The notes beneath the pieces were generated by a model. That model was not told where the DNA came from, did no database searches, and saw nothing but the letters and a program-made list of their open reading frames with translations. Both the position numbers and the translations under genes were made by a program. A DNA stretch of 64,000 bases from contig DASVPY010000062.1 of the NCBI GenBank assembly GCA_036389395.1, forward strand, positions 62,001 to 126,000. Reading direction: 5' to 3'. Of this stretch, positions 32,246 to 41,548 are shown piece by piece (position 1 is the stretch's first letter; each line of letters starts with the position of its first letter). Origin of the DNA: QHXQ01 sp036389395 (lineage in GTDB: Bacteria > Acidobacteriota > Blastocatellia > Pyrinomonadales > Pyrinomonadaceae).

Positions 32246-34384
32246 ATGCCGACAGCCAGACGATTCGCCGCCCTCCTCCTCGCTCTGCTTCTGACCTGCG
32301 CGCTGCCCGCGCGCGCCGCCGACTTCAAACGCGAAGTCGTCTACCAGATCATCACCGACCGCTTCTTCGACGGCTCGACCACCAACAACAACCCGACGCA
32401 GTCCGCCGGCCTCTACGACGCGACCAAGACGAACTGGCGCGCCTACTGGGGCGGCGACCTCGCCGGCATCCAGCAGAAGATGTCTTACCTCGCGGGCTTA
32501 GGCGTCACCGCCATCTGGATTTCGCCGCCCGTGGACAACCTCAACACGAATATCCCCGACGGCGGCGGCAACCCGACCGCCTCTTACCACGGCTACCAGG
32601 GGCGCGACTTCAAGCGCGTCGAGGAGCACTTCGGCAACTCGGCGAACACCTGGACGGACTTCGACAACCTCGTCACGGCCGCGCACGCCAACGGCATCAA
32701 GGTCATCATTGACTTCGCGCCCAACCACACGACGCAGGACAACGCCGGCGAGTTCGGCGCGTTCTACGACAACGGCACGTTCCTGGGCAACTACACCAAC
32801 GACACCAACGGCTACTTCCACCACAACGCCAACATCTCCGGCGGCGGCTGGGACGACCGCTACCAGGTCGAGTACTACACGCTCTTCGACCTCGCCGATC
32901 TCAACCAGGAGCACGCGACCGTGGACGGCTACCTCAAGGCCGCGGCACAACTCTTCCAACAGCACGGCGTGGACGGCTTTCGCATAGACGCCGTCAAGCA
33001 CGTCACCTGGGGCTGGGAGTACAGCTTCGCCAACGCCGTCTACACCTACGGCGACAGCTTCCTCTTCGGCGAGTGGTATCAGGGCAACACCGGCGATCCG
33101 CTCTACCACGACTCCTACAAGTTCGCCAACAAGAGCGGCATCTCGCTCCTCGATTTCCCGCTCAACACCGCCGTCCGCAACGTCTTCGGCTCGAACGCCA
33201 ACTTCTCCGAGATCGACAACGTCCTCAACGCCGAGGGCGCGAACTTCACCTGGAAGGACGACCTCGTCACCTTCATCGACAACCACGACATGTCGCGCTT
33301 CCTCTCGCTCAACAACAACAACAACCGCTTGCACGAGGCGCTCGCCTTCATCCTCACCGCCCGCGGCATCCCCTGCATCTACTACGGCACGGAGCAGTAC
33401 CTCCACAACGACACGTCGGGCGGCACAGACCCCTACAACCGGCCGATGATGAACGCCTTCTCGACCACGACCACCGCCTACACCTTAACCAACCGGCTCT
33501 CGACCCTGCGTCGCACCAACCCCGCCGTCGCTTACGGCTCGATGAGCCAACGTTGGATGAACTCGGACGTGTACATCTACGAGCGCAAGTTCTACAACAA
33601 CGTCGCGCTCTTCGCCATCAACAAGAACGAGACGACCGCCTACAACATCACGGGTCTCAACACCGCGCTGCCCGCGGGCACGTACAGCGACAACCTGACG
33701 GGCTTGCTCGGCGGCTCGTCCATCACGGTCACGGCCGGCACGGGCGGCAACAACCCCGTCAACGCCTTCTCGCTGCCCGCCCACACCGTCGCCGTCTGGC
33801 AGTACACGGACGCCTCAGCGCAGCCGCCGCAGATCGGCTCGCTCGGCCCCACGGCCGCGCAAGCCGGCGTGAAGATCACCATCGGCGGCAAGAACTTCGG
33901 CACGACCGCGGGCACGGTCAAGGTCGGCACGACGAACGCGACGGTCAACTCCTGGTCGGCCACCCAGATCGTCGCCACCGTGCCCGCGGTCGCCAACGGC
34001 AACTACAACGTGACCGTGACCAACTCGTCCGCGCAGGTCTCGAACGGCATCCAGTTCACCGCGCTCACGGCCAAGCTCATCCCCGTCACCTTCACGGTCA
34101 ACAACGCGACGCCGACCGTGACGGGCGACTACATCTTCCTGACCGGCAACACGGTCGAGCTTGGGCAGTGGGCGACGACGTGGGACGGCGCGGTCGGGCC
34201 GATGCTCACGCCCAACTACCCGAACTGGTTCATCTGCGCCTCCGTGCCCGCGGGCCAGACCATCCAGTTCAAGTTCATCAAGATCGCCGCGGGCGGCGCG
34301 GTCACCTGGGAGGCCGGCGCGAACCACACCTACACCGTGCCCACGAGCGGGACAGGCTTCGTCAACGTCAACTGGCAGTACTGA
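32246..34384 (+). CDS. Secreted GH13 alpha-amylase/CGTase-type enzyme with IPT and starch-binding domains
   Basis: The 712-residue product has a signal peptide (cleavage near ARAADF). The TIM-barrel starts YQIITDRFFDGS, the CGTase/maltogenic amylase subfamily pattern. Catalytic residues are D248 (GFRIDAVKH), E276 (LFGEWYQG) and D345 (FIDNHDMSRF). Domain C follows, then an IPT/TIG domain near 525-610 (QIGSLGPTAAQAGVKITIGG) and a CBM20 starch-binding domain near 615-712 with WATTWDGAVGPM and WEAGANHTYTVP. This A-B-C-D-E layout is that of cyclodextrin glucanotransferases. It acts on starch outside the cell; hydrolase versus transferase cannot be told. The next gene is 17 bases on. Confidence 0.95.
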   Translation: MPTARRFAALLLALLLTCALPARAADFKREVVYQIITDRFFDGSTTNNNPTQSAGLYDATKTNWRAYWGGDLAGIQQKMSYLAGLGVTAIWISPPVDNLNTNIPDGGGNPTASYHGYQGRDFKRVEEHFGNSANTWTDFDNLVTAAHANGIKVIIDFAPNHTTQDNAGEFGAFYDNGTFLGNYTNDTNGYFHHNANISGGGWDDRYQVEYYTLFDLADLNQEHATVDGYLKAAAQLFQQHGVDGFRIDAVKHVTWGWEYSFANAVYTYGDSFLFGEWYQGNTGDPLYHDSYKFANKSGISLLDFPLNTAVRNVFGSNANFSEIDNVLNAEGANFTWKDDLVTFIDNHDMSRFLSLNNNNNRLHEALAFILTARGIPCIYYGTEQYLHNDTSGGTDPYNRPMMNAFSTTTTAYTLTNRLSTLRRTNPAVAYGSMSQRWMNSDVYIYERKFYNNVALFAINKNETTAYNITGLNTALPAGTYSDNLTGLLGGSSITVTAGTGGNNPVNAFSLPAHTVAVWQYTDASAQPPQIGSLGPTAAQAGVKITIGGKNFGTTAGTVKVGTTNATVNSWSATQIVATVPAVANGNYNVTVTNSSAQVSNGIQFTALTAKLIPVTFTVNNATPTVTGDYIFLTGNTVELGQWATTWDGAVGPMLTPNYPNWFICASVPAGQTIQFKFIKIAAGGAVTWEAGANHTYTVPTSGTGFVNVNWQY

Positions 34385-34401
34385 ACAGAGGGGCTTGGGC
34401 C

Positions 34402-35106
34402 ATGGGCAGGAAGCTAACTGTGCTATGCCTCGCCGCGCTGCTCGGCGGCGCGGGCACGCGGGCTGCGTCGGCACAGGCGCGGCCCGCGCCGGCCCCGATC
34501 ACGGGCGAGAGCAACGCCGTGCGCGAGCACCCGCTGAAGCGCTACAGCGGGCGCTACGAGTTGGAGGTCGGTCTCATCCCCATCTCGACGCTCGACGTGA
34601 CGCTCGTCGGCGACGAGCTGTGGCTCAAGCCGTCGCAGGCGAAGCGACGGCGGCTCGTCAAGAAGCGCGGCGCGCGCTTCGCGGACGAGGTCGAAGGCAC
34701 GAGCTACAAGTTCGGCCTGGACGAAGAGGGCCGCGCCGTCAGCGTCACCTTCGACTACGGCGGCGCGACCTACACGGCGCGGCGCGTCGAGCTGCCGCCG
34801 CCGAGCCTGAAGGGCAATACGACCTTCCGGCTCAAAGGCCACGCGGACGCGAGCGTCGTCGCGCTCGCCGGCTCGTTCAACAACTGGCATCAGTCGCAAC
34901 TGCTCTGCGCGCGCGACGGCGACGGCTGGGTCTGCCGCGTAGACCTTGAGCCGGGGCGCTACACCTACAAGTTCATCGTGGACGGCAACTGGCTGCTCGA
35001 CCCCGCCAACCCCGACAGCGAAGAGGACGAAGCCGGCAACGTCAACAACGTCCTCGTCATCCCCGACAAACCGCCCGCCCCAGGACGATTGATCCTTGCG
35101 CGGTAG
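34402..35106 (+). CDS. Exported protein with a lipocalin-like and a CBM48 glycogen-binding domain
   Basis: The 234-residue product has a signal peptide (cleavage near ASAQ). A small beta-barrel-like domain follows (RYSGRYELEVGLIPISTLDV to ATYTARRVEL), then an AMPK-beta/CBM48 domain at about 135-225. The sugar-binding aromatics are visible as LAGSFNNWH and YTYKFIVDGNWLLDP, with the closing NVNNVLVI. It likely binds alpha-glucan outside the cell next to the amylase, with which it shares an operon (17-base gap). The ATG chosen gives the signal peptide; the longer frame upstream is a shadow of the amylase gene. Confidence 0.85.
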   Translation: MGRKLTVLCLAALLGGAGTRAASAQARPAPAPITGESNAVREHPLKRYSGRYELEVGLIPISTLDVTLVGDELWLKPSQAKRRRLVKKRGARFADEVEGTSYKFGLDEEGRAVSVTFDYGGATYTARRVELPPPSLKGNTTFRLKGHADASVVALAGSFNNWHQSQLLCARDGDGWVCRVDLEPGRYTYKFIVDGNWLLDPANPDSEEDEAGNVNNVLVIPDKPPAPGRLILAR

Positions 35107-35127
35107 CCTGTAGCGCGCGGCCGGTTT

Positions 35128-35189
35128 CACACAGGGTACACAGAGTTAGCACAGAGGCCACAGTGAGAACCCCTGTGTCCTCTGTGTTG
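35128..35189. repeat. Inverted repeat of cacagag/cacaggg units between convergent genes
   Basis: The left arm (35128-35163) contains cacaggg, cacagag, cacagag and cacag units; the right arm (35170-35189) holds the complementary ccctgtgtcctctgtg. It lies between the CBM48 gene (plus) and the chelatase gene (minus) and may end both transcripts. The heptamer design matches the other arrays in the window. Confidence 0.7.
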
Positions 35190-35211
35190 ATCTTTTCTGC
35201 GGGGATAGGCT

Positions 35212-37479
35212 TCACATCATATCGAAGTGCAGCGCGGCGGCTTGCGCCTCGATGCTGGCGTAGAGTTGTTCGCGCTCGCGCTCGTCGCGCGCCTGGCGGT
35301 AGGCGAGCAGCGTCTCTTTGAGCGCGGCGAGGTCGCGGTAGAGACCGGCGTCGGCCACGGGCGGCGTGAGGTAAGAGAGCAGTTCGGCGTAGCTGCGTCG
35401 CCGCGCAATCGTGCCCTCCGACGGGTTGTTGACGCTGTACAGATAGAGGTGCGGCAACTCGCCGATGAGCCGGTCGGGCCAGCACTCGGCCGACAGCCCG
35501 ACCTGCTTGCCCGGCATGAATTCGAGCGCGCCGTGCGTGCCGACGTGGACGACGGCGTCGGCGCGGAAGACTTTTTCGAGGTACGTGTAGAACGCGGCGA
35601 AGCCGTGATGCGGCGCGCCGCCGCGCGCCATCAGCAGCCGCATGGGGTCGCCCTCGTAGCCGAACGTCGGCTGCACGCCGACGAAGACGTTGCCGAGTTG
35701 CAGACCTTGAATCAACAGCGCCCCGCCGAACGTGTTGAGCCGCCCCGGCGCACGCCCCCACTCCGCCTCGATCTCCGCGACGTAAGGACATAGCCTTCGG
35801 TATTCGTCCGCGTCCATGCGGTAGGCGACGTTGGCGGTCGCGGCGAAGCGTTCGCTGTTGCCGCCGAGCAGACGCTCGCGCAGTTCGTCTGCGCCCGCGG
35901 GCAGTTCGCAGGCGTAGCCTTCGGCGCGCAGGCGCGCGAGCGTGGCGTGCAGGCTGGGGAACACGTCGAGGTCTGCGGCCGTGCCGACGTTGCCCTTGTT
36001 GGGCGGGAAGCAGAAGGTGACGAGCGCGAGGCGCAGGTCTCGGCGCGGCGAGGTCTGTAGGCGCTGCCAGCGGCGCAGGCGGCGCGCGACGCGGCGGCAA
36101 CGTTCTTCGAGCGCGACCGGCGCGTCGCCGCCCGCCGGCATCCCGCCGTAGACGAACGGCTCGGTCGCGCCGTCAAGCTCCGGGATCGCCACCTGCATCC
36201 CCGCCTGCACGGGGTTCAGCCCCGTCCCGGACGCACGCCACGCCTCGACCGTCTGCACGTCCAAGCTCACCGCCGAGCGGAACGGCCGGTTCAGTCCGCG
36301 TAAGAACTCGACCGCCGCCGCGCTGTCGTTCATCGCAGGCCCGCCCACGAAACTGAAGCCCGTCAACGACACGATCTGCGAGACGCGCGCGCTGCCGACG
36401 CGCGACGCGCGCGCCGCGTCTTGCGTCGCCCGCGCGTCGTCGTCGTGTCCGCCGTCAACGTCCGCGTGCGTCTTGGTTCCCTTGCCCGCGTCGCCGTTGT
36501 CCGCGCCCTCTGTGAAGAACTGCGCGCAGGCGGCGCGGTTGTCCATGAAGGTCGAGATGGCGGGCAGCACGGCGAGACCTTCCGACTCGACGGCGCGGAT
36601 CAGGCCGTCGTAAGCGGCCCGCGCGCCGCTCACGATCTGCGGGCGCAGGAGGAGCAGCCCGACTGTGCGTTCGGGCGCGAGCGTCGCCGTGCCGCGCGCG
36701 CGCGCGCGCCGGTCGTACCACTTGCGGTAGGCGGCGTAAGACGCGAAGAGCGCGGGCGCTTCCGGGTGGTAGAGACCGACGGCGGGCAGAGTCTCCGGCG
36801 GCGGCAACTCGATGCGCGCGCGCTTGATGGGCGGTGCGTCGGCGGCGTAATGCTTGAGCGCGTAGAGCAGCATCGCGCGCACGTTGGCGGGCGTCGGTTG
36901 CAGGAAGTAGCAGAAGAGGTAGAGGTAGTGCTTCAGGTCGCCGAGTCGGCCCGCGCTCGGCACGAAGCGCAACAGCGCGGGCAGACGTTCGACGTAGCGC
37001 AGGTATTGCGCGTGCCCGCCGGCCCCGCGCCGCGCGCGCGCCTGCTCGCCCATCCACGCGCCCACGCGCCCCACCAGTCGCCGCGTCTTGCTCGCGGACT
37101 GTTCGTCCCGGCCCGCGTCGCCCTGCTCCGCTGCGCCCGCCGCCTGCGCGCCGCCGAACCGCAGCCGGCCCATGCGCGTGCGCCGCATCAGTTCCGGCAT
37201 ACAGTTGAAGACGACGACGGCGCGGTGGCGCGCTTCATGCTCGGCGAGCAGCGGCAGCAGCCGCGCCGCGTTCTCGCCGTCGGTGACGTGTATGACGAAG
37301 ACTATGTCGGCCGCCGCGAGGTCGCGCCCAACCTCACGCCACGCGTCCTCCGCGAGCGCCGCGCCGAAGTTATATGCGGCGACGCGCAAGCCCCACCCGT
37401 GCGCGCGCTCGATCTCGCGCTCCGCCTGCTTGAGCGGCGCGAGTAGACTCGACCCGACGTAGAGGACGGTGACGTTCAT
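35212..37479 (-). CDS. Magnesium-chelatase-type H subunit, N-terminal half (split gene)
   Basis: The 755-residue product begins with the BchH/ChlH N-terminal domain (VTVLYVGSSLLAPLKQAER). It carries diagnostic motifs of the large chelatase subunit: VTFCFPPNKGNVGTAADLDVF near 490 and VVHVGTHGALEFMPGKQVG near 650, then NNPSEGTIARRRSYAELLSYLTPP. These read as BchH rather than CobN. It stops at about residue 755, where a full-length H subunit (about 1200-1330) continues; the rest is encoded by the gene just upstream. The H subunit binds the porphyrin or corrinoid and receives the metal. No other chlorophyll or cobalamin gene is in the window. Confidence 0.88.
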   Translation of the reverse strand: MNVTVLYVGSSLLAPLKQAEREIERAHGWGLRVAAYNFGAALAEDAWREVGRDLAAADIVFVIHVTDGENAARLLPLLAEHEARHRAVVVFNCMPELMRRTRMGRLRFGGAQAAGAAEQGDAGRDEQSASKTRRLVGRVGAWMGEQARARRGAGGHAQYLRYVERLPALLRFVPSAGRLGDLKHYLYLFCYFLQPTPANVRAMLLYALKHYAADAPPIKRARIELPPPETLPAVGLYHPEAPALFASYAAYRKWYDRRARARGTATLAPERTVGLLLLRPQIVSGARAAYDGLIRAVESEGLAVLPAISTFMDNRAACAQFFTEGADNGDAGKGTKTHADVDGGHDDDARATQDAARASRVGSARVSQIVSLTGFSFVGGPAMNDSAAAVEFLRGLNRPFRSAVSLDVQTVEAWRASGTGLNPVQAGMQVAIPELDGATEPFVYGGMPAGGDAPVALEERCRRVARRLRRWQRLQTSPRRDLRLALVTFCFPPNKGNVGTAADLDVFPSLHATLARLRAEGYACELPAGADELRERLLGGNSERFAATANVAYRMDADEYRRLCPYVAEIEAEWGRAPGRLNTFGGALLIQGLQLGNVFVGVQPTFGYEGDPMRLLMARGGAPHHGFAAFYTYLEKVFRADAVVHVGTHGALEFMPGKQVGLSAECWPDRLIGELPHLYLYSVNNPSEGTIARRRSYAELLSYLTPPVADAGLYRDLAALKETLLAYRQARDEREREQLYASIEAQAAALHFDMM

Positions 37480-37524
37480 CGCGCTTTAAGAGCGGTGTTT
37501 TTCATCACGAGCAGAACTGCGGCG

Positions 37525-39276
37525 TCACGCGACGCCTTCGATCCGATCTTCCAGCCCGGCGAACGCTTGGCGCAGGCGTTCGAGCGTCTCGGCTTCGGCG
37601 GCCCAGAAGCCGCGCCCGTGCGCTTCGAGCAGGCGGCCGACGAGCGCGCGCGCCGAGTGCGGGTTGAGTTGCGCGAGGCGCGCGAGCATCGCGTCGTCGA
37701 GCACGAAGGTCTGCGCCACCTCGTCGTAGACCCAGCCGTCCACGGCGTCGGCGGTCGCGCTCCAGCCGAAGGTGTTGGCGACGTGGCTCTCGATCTCGGC
37801 CACGCCGCGGAAGCCGTGCCGCAGCATCCCCTCGTACCACTTCGGGTTGAGCGTCTTGGCGCGCGTCTCAAGCCGGACGGTCTCGGCCAGCGTCCGCACC
37901 TTCGCCTCGCGCGCGAGCGCGTCCGACAGGTAGAGCGCCGGTTTGGCTTGCGCGTGCCGCTCAACGGCGCGCGCCACGCCGCCCAGGTACTCGAAGTAGT
38001 GATCCACGTCCGTGATGCCGATCTCGAACGAGTCTATGTTCTGGTACGCGGCCTCCACGGTGGCGAGCGCGCGCGCCATCGCGCCGCGCGCCTCGCGCCC
38101 TTCGAGTTGGCGGCCCGCGGCGTCGCGCCCGTAGGCGAAACACTTGCGCGTGACGAACAGATCGCCGAGCGCCGCCGCGTGCTCCCACTGCGAGTCCATG
38201 ACCATGAAGTTGACGTTCGTGCCGTAGCTGCCGGGCGCGTTCGAGAAGACGCGCAGGGCCGCCTCGTCGAACGAACACGCGTCGGCGCGCACCCGCGCCG
38301 CGACGTTGCGCCGCACGTAGTTCAACTCCTCCGGCTCGTCCAACTGCGCGACGGCGCGCACAGCCTTGTCGAGCAGACCCATCGTCGCCGCGAACAGATC
38401 GCGGAAGATGCCGGAGACGGTGAGCACCACGTCCACGCGCGGCCGGCCGAGTTCGGCAAGCGGGATCGGCTGCACGTCCGTCACGCGGTTCATCGCGTCG
38501 CGCAAAGGGCGCACGCCCAGCAGCCAGAGCGCCTGCGCGACGCCCTCGCCCTGCGTCTTGATGTTGTCGAGGCCCCAGAGGACGAGCGCGAGCGCGCGCG
38601 GGTAGCGCCCGTGCTCCGCGCGGTGGCGCGCGAGCAGTTGCGCGACGACCGGCTCGGCGCGTGCGCAAGCCAGCGCCGACGGCACGCCGTAAGGGTTGAC
38701 GGCGTGCGTGTTCCGCCCCGTCGGCAGCACCGACGGATTCTGCACGATGTCCGCGCCCGGCCCCGGCTCGATGTACTCGCCGCGCAGCGCGCGCGCGAGC
38801 TGATCGAGTTCGTGGTTGACGCTGAGTTGCGCGCGCACGCGCGCGAGCAACGCGAAGACCGCGCTTGCGTCTTCGCGCCTGACGCGCGCCGTCGCTTCGA
38901 GCCAAGCGCACGACTCGTCCGCGCCCGCCGACATGAAACGCGCGACCGCCGCGCGCACGATCTCGTCCACGCGCTCGCGCTCGCGCAGGCGCGCCTCTTC
39001 GTCCTTGCTCGCCGCGAGCAGTTCGGCGTAAGGCGGGAGCTTCAGCCCTTCGGCGACGAGGTCGGGCAGCGCGCGCGCGCCGGCTTCGGGCCGGTCGAAC
39101 GAGGCGATCATGCGCAGGAGATCGGCCGCCTCGCCGTCGTCCGCCGCGCGCCCGAAGACGTGCAAGCCCGTCGGGATCAGACGCTGCTCGATCTCCACGA
39201 GCTGCTCGTAGAGCGCACGCACGCGCCGGTCGCGCGCCAACGCGTCCACAGTCCTGTCTCGGCTCTCGTCCGTCAT
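37525..39276 (-). CDS. Magnesium-chelatase-type H subunit, C-terminal half (split gene, transcribed first)
   Basis: The 583-residue product starts in the region that in BchH/CobN follows the GTHGALEF block (VRALYEQLVEIEQRLIPTGLHVFG). It contains the C-terminal signature PGPGADIVQNPSVLPTGRN near 171, then GVRPLRDAMNRVTDVQPIPL, RPRVDVVLTVSGIFRDLF and ITDVDHYFEYLGG. It therefore supplies the second half of the H subunit, but lies upstream of the N-terminal half in the transcript. ATG chosen over an adjacent TTG. It starts 26 bases after the I/D gene stop; the N half follows after 45 bases. The two halves must assemble in trans. Confidence 0.88.
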   Translation of the reverse strand: MTDESRDRTVDALARDRRVRALYEQLVEIEQRLIPTGLHVFGRAADDGEAADLLRMIASFDRPEAGARALPDLVAEGLKLPPYAELLAASKDEEARLRERERVDEIVRAAVARFMSAGADESCAWLEATARVRREDASAVFALLARVRAQLSVNHELDQLARALRGEYIEPGPGADIVQNPSVLPTGRNTHAVNPYGVPSALACARAEPVVAQLLARHRAEHGRYPRALALVLWGLDNIKTQGEGVAQALWLLGVRPLRDAMNRVTDVQPIPLAELGRPRVDVVLTVSGIFRDLFAATMGLLDKAVRAVAQLDEPEELNYVRRNVAARVRADACSFDEAALRVFSNAPGSYGTNVNFMVMDSQWEHAAALGDLFVTRKCFAYGRDAAGRQLEGREARGAMARALATVEAAYQNIDSFEIGITDVDHYFEYLGGVARAVERHAQAKPALYLSDALAREAKVRTLAETVRLETRAKTLNPKWYEGMLRHGFRGVAEIESHVANTFGWSATADAVDGWVYDEVAQTFVLDDAMLARLAQLNPHSARALVGRLLEAHGRGFWAAEAETLERLRQAFAGLEDRIEGVA

Positions 39277-39302
39277 CAAAGTCTCGTGAGCTTAACTTAG
39301 GA

Positions 39303-41432
39303 TTAACCGCCGGGCAGCACGACGTAGCGCCCGCCGAGGGCGCGCGCCAGCGCCTCGCCCGCGCCGGACGGCGTGAACCGGCGGCGCGTGTCCACCACGA
39401 CGCTCGCCACGCCCGCCCCGCGCAGCAGCGCGCCGAGTCGCGTCAACTCGTCCGCGATCCGCGCGCTCGTCTGTACGCCCGACGCGTCGTTAAGCGGGAC
39501 GTTGGCCCGCCCGTCCGTGAAGACGAGCAGCGCCACGCGCCCGCCGCCCGCGGCTCGCTCCTGCCGGCTCAACTCGTAAGCACGCAGCAGCCCGGCCGCC
39601 AGGGGCGTCGCGCCGCCGACGGGCAGCGCGTCGAGCAAGCGCCGCGCGCGCGCCGCCGCGCGCGTGGGACGCAGGACGAGCGTGGCCGCGCGCTCGCGGA
39701 AGCTGACGAGCGCCACGCGGTCACGCGTCACGTAAGACTGGCGCAGCAGACGCGCCAAAGCCCCCTTCGCCTGCTCGATGCGGTTGAGCGCCATGCTGCC
39801 CGACGTGTCCACCGCGAACACGTAGAGCGTCCCCGCGCGCCGGCTGAACTGCTTGAAGCGCAGATCGCTCGACGTGACAACTAAAGCGTCGCGCCCATGC
39901 GCCAACGCGCTGCCTTCATGCGATGACGCATCGCGCTCATGCGCGTGTACGCCTGCGCGCCGCGTGGCGGTGACGCGCAGCGTCGCGTCGAGCGCCACGC
40001 GCGGCTGCTCCGGCCGGCGCGCGCTAGCGCGGACGTAGCGCCCGCGCTGCGCCGGCCGGCGCGCGCCCGGACGGCCGCGGCCGCTTCCATCCTGCGCGCC
40101 CACAGTCTGCACACGCGCGTGCTCAACCGCGCGCAGTTCCAATCTCAAGTCCGATTCGGCCGGCGGCGCGGCACGCTCGACGCCGCGCCCGTCGCCCGCG
40201 CGCCCGTCTGTGTCAGTACGCGTTTGCGGTCGCGCCGCGTTGCGTCCGCCCGTATCGTCGTCAGCCGGCGGGGCAGGTCGTCGGCGTCTTTCGCCGTCGC
40301 TCGCGCGCGTCACGTTGTCGTTCGCCTCCGCCGCGTCGCCGCCGGTCGTGCCGCCGAAGGCTTCCGCGACGGCTTGCTCGACGCGCGCGCCGCCTTCGGT
40401 CTGTTCGAGCGGGTCGCGGCGCAGGCGGTGGCGCAGGGCGAGCGGGGCGACGCGGCGCACGTCCGCCTCCGTGATATGAGCGCGCCCCTCGAACGCGGCC
40501 AGCGCGCGCGCCGCGCGGACGATGGTCAACTCGCCGCGGTGGCCGTCCACGCCCAAACTTTGGCAAAGCTCGGCCACGCGGCGCACGAGCGCGCGCGCGA
40601 CCGCGACCTGCGCCACGGTGCGCCGCGCACGCAGGACGCGCCGACGCAGACGCGCCTGCTCGTTCGCCCACTCCGCGGCGAAGGCTACGGGGTCGCGCGC
40701 GAAACTCTCGTGGCGCGCGACGACCTCGACGCGCTCGTCCACGCCCGCGGGCGTGCGCACTTCGACGAAGAGGCCGAAGCGGTCGAGCAGTTGCGGCCGC
40801 AGCTCGCCCTCTTCGGGGTTGCCGGAGCCGACGAGGACGAAGCGCGCCGGGTGCGCGACCGACACGCCCTCGCGCTCTACGCGGTTGCGGCCCGAGGCGG
40901 CCGCGTCGAGCAGCAGATCGACCAGGTGGTCTTCCAACAGGTTCACTTCGTCGATGTAGAGGAAGCCGCGGTTGGCGCGCGCGAGTAGCCCCGGCTCGAA
41001 GACGTTGACGCCGGCCGCCAGCGCGCGCTCGAAGCTGAGCGCGCCGCAGACGCGATCCTCGGTCGCGTTCAGCGGCAACTCGACGACGGGCACGGCGCGG
41101 CGCGCGCGCGGCAGACGGCCGTCGGCGGCGCGGCGCGCGCGACAGTCGGCGCAGAGTTGCGCCGCGGGCGCGTCGGGGTCGCAGTTGTATGCGCAGCCGC
41201 GCACGACGGCGAGCGGCGGCAGCAGCGCGGCGAGCGCGCGCACGGCCGTCGTCTTGCCCGTGCCGCGCGCGCCCATGATCAACGCGCCGCCCACCGCCGG
41301 CTCTATCACGTTGAGCAGCAGCGCAAGTTTCAACTCTCCTTGCCCCACGAGCGCCGCGAACGGGAACGCAGGCGGCGCGTTCTGCTCGTCGCCGGCTCCG
41401 CCCCTGTCACGTCGTTTCGTCTGCTCGCCCAT
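39303..41432 (-). CDS. Fused magnesium-chelatase-type I/D subunit (AAA+ plus VWA)
   Basis: The 709-residue product joins a BchI-like AAA+ module (about 20-340) to a VWA domain (about 505-709) through a charged, Pro/Arg-rich linker. Walker A is GARGTGKTT near 53, Walker B FLYIDEVNLLEDH, and the sensor/arginine region DRFGLFVEV is intact. A four-Cys insert (GCAYNCDPDAPAAQLCADC) follows the first strand. The VWA MIDAS motif DTSGS lies near 540. It would power metal insertion by the H subunit. Such fusions are annotated both as Mg- and cobaltochelatase subunits. First gene of the unit; GGAGA precedes the ATG. Confidence 0.92.
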   Translation of the reverse strand: MGEQTKRRDRGGAGDEQNAPPAFPFAALVGQGELKLALLLNVIEPAVGGALIMGARGTGKTTAVRALAALLPPLAVVRGCAYNCDPDAPAAQLCADCRARRAADGRLPRARRAVPVVELPLNATEDRVCGALSFERALAAGVNVFEPGLLARANRGFLYIDEVNLLEDHLVDLLLDAAASGRNRVEREGVSVAHPARFVLVGSGNPEEGELRPQLLDRFGLFVEVRTPAGVDERVEVVARHESFARDPVAFAAEWANEQARLRRRVLRARRTVAQVAVARALVRRVAELCQSLGVDGHRGELTIVRAARALAAFEGRAHITEADVRRVAPLALRHRLRRDPLEQTEGGARVEQAVAEAFGGTTGGDAAEANDNVTRASDGERRRRPAPPADDDTGGRNAARPQTRTDTDGRAGDGRGVERAAPPAESDLRLELRAVEHARVQTVGAQDGSGRGRPGARRPAQRGRYVRASARRPEQPRVALDATLRVTATRRAGVHAHERDASSHEGSALAHGRDALVVTSSDLRFKQFSRRAGTLYVFAVDTSGSMALNRIEQAKGALARLLRQSYVTRDRVALVSFRERAATLVLRPTRAAARARRLLDALPVGGATPLAAGLLRAYELSRQERAAGGGRVALLVFTDGRANVPLNDASGVQTSARIADELTRLGALLRGAGVASVVVDTRRRFTPSGAGEALARALGGRYVVLPGG

Positions 41433-41456
41433 CGTCTCCAGCTTCGCGCGCTTGTC

Positions 41457-41532
41457 TTTGCGCCTTTGCGTCTTTGCGTGAGGTTATCGGTGACGGCAGA
41501 AAGTCCTCACGCTAAGGCGCAAAGACGCGAAG
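41457..41532. repeat. Inverted tttgcgcctttgcgtc array
   Basis: The left arm (41457-41483) reads as repeats of tttgcg-type units ending gtgagg; the right arm (41504-41532) is the complement cctcacgctaaggcgcaaagacgc. It fills the gap between the SDR and chelatase I/D genes (both minus strand). The same core appears at 42384-42460. Confidence 0.8.
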
Positions 41533-41548
41533 GCAGCCGCACAGGTCT

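Noticed and set aside
33073..34401. N-terminal extension of the CBM48 protein into the amylase gene
   Set aside because: The extended frame is a shifted reading of the amylase; the signal peptide begins at the ATG at 34402.
35212..39276. The two chelatase halves as CobN (cobaltochelatase) fragments
   Set aside because: Motifs such as FCFPPNKGNVGTAA and GTHGALEFMPGKQ follow the BchH pattern better than CobN. The substrate metal is still left open in the call because fused I/D subunits occur with both.
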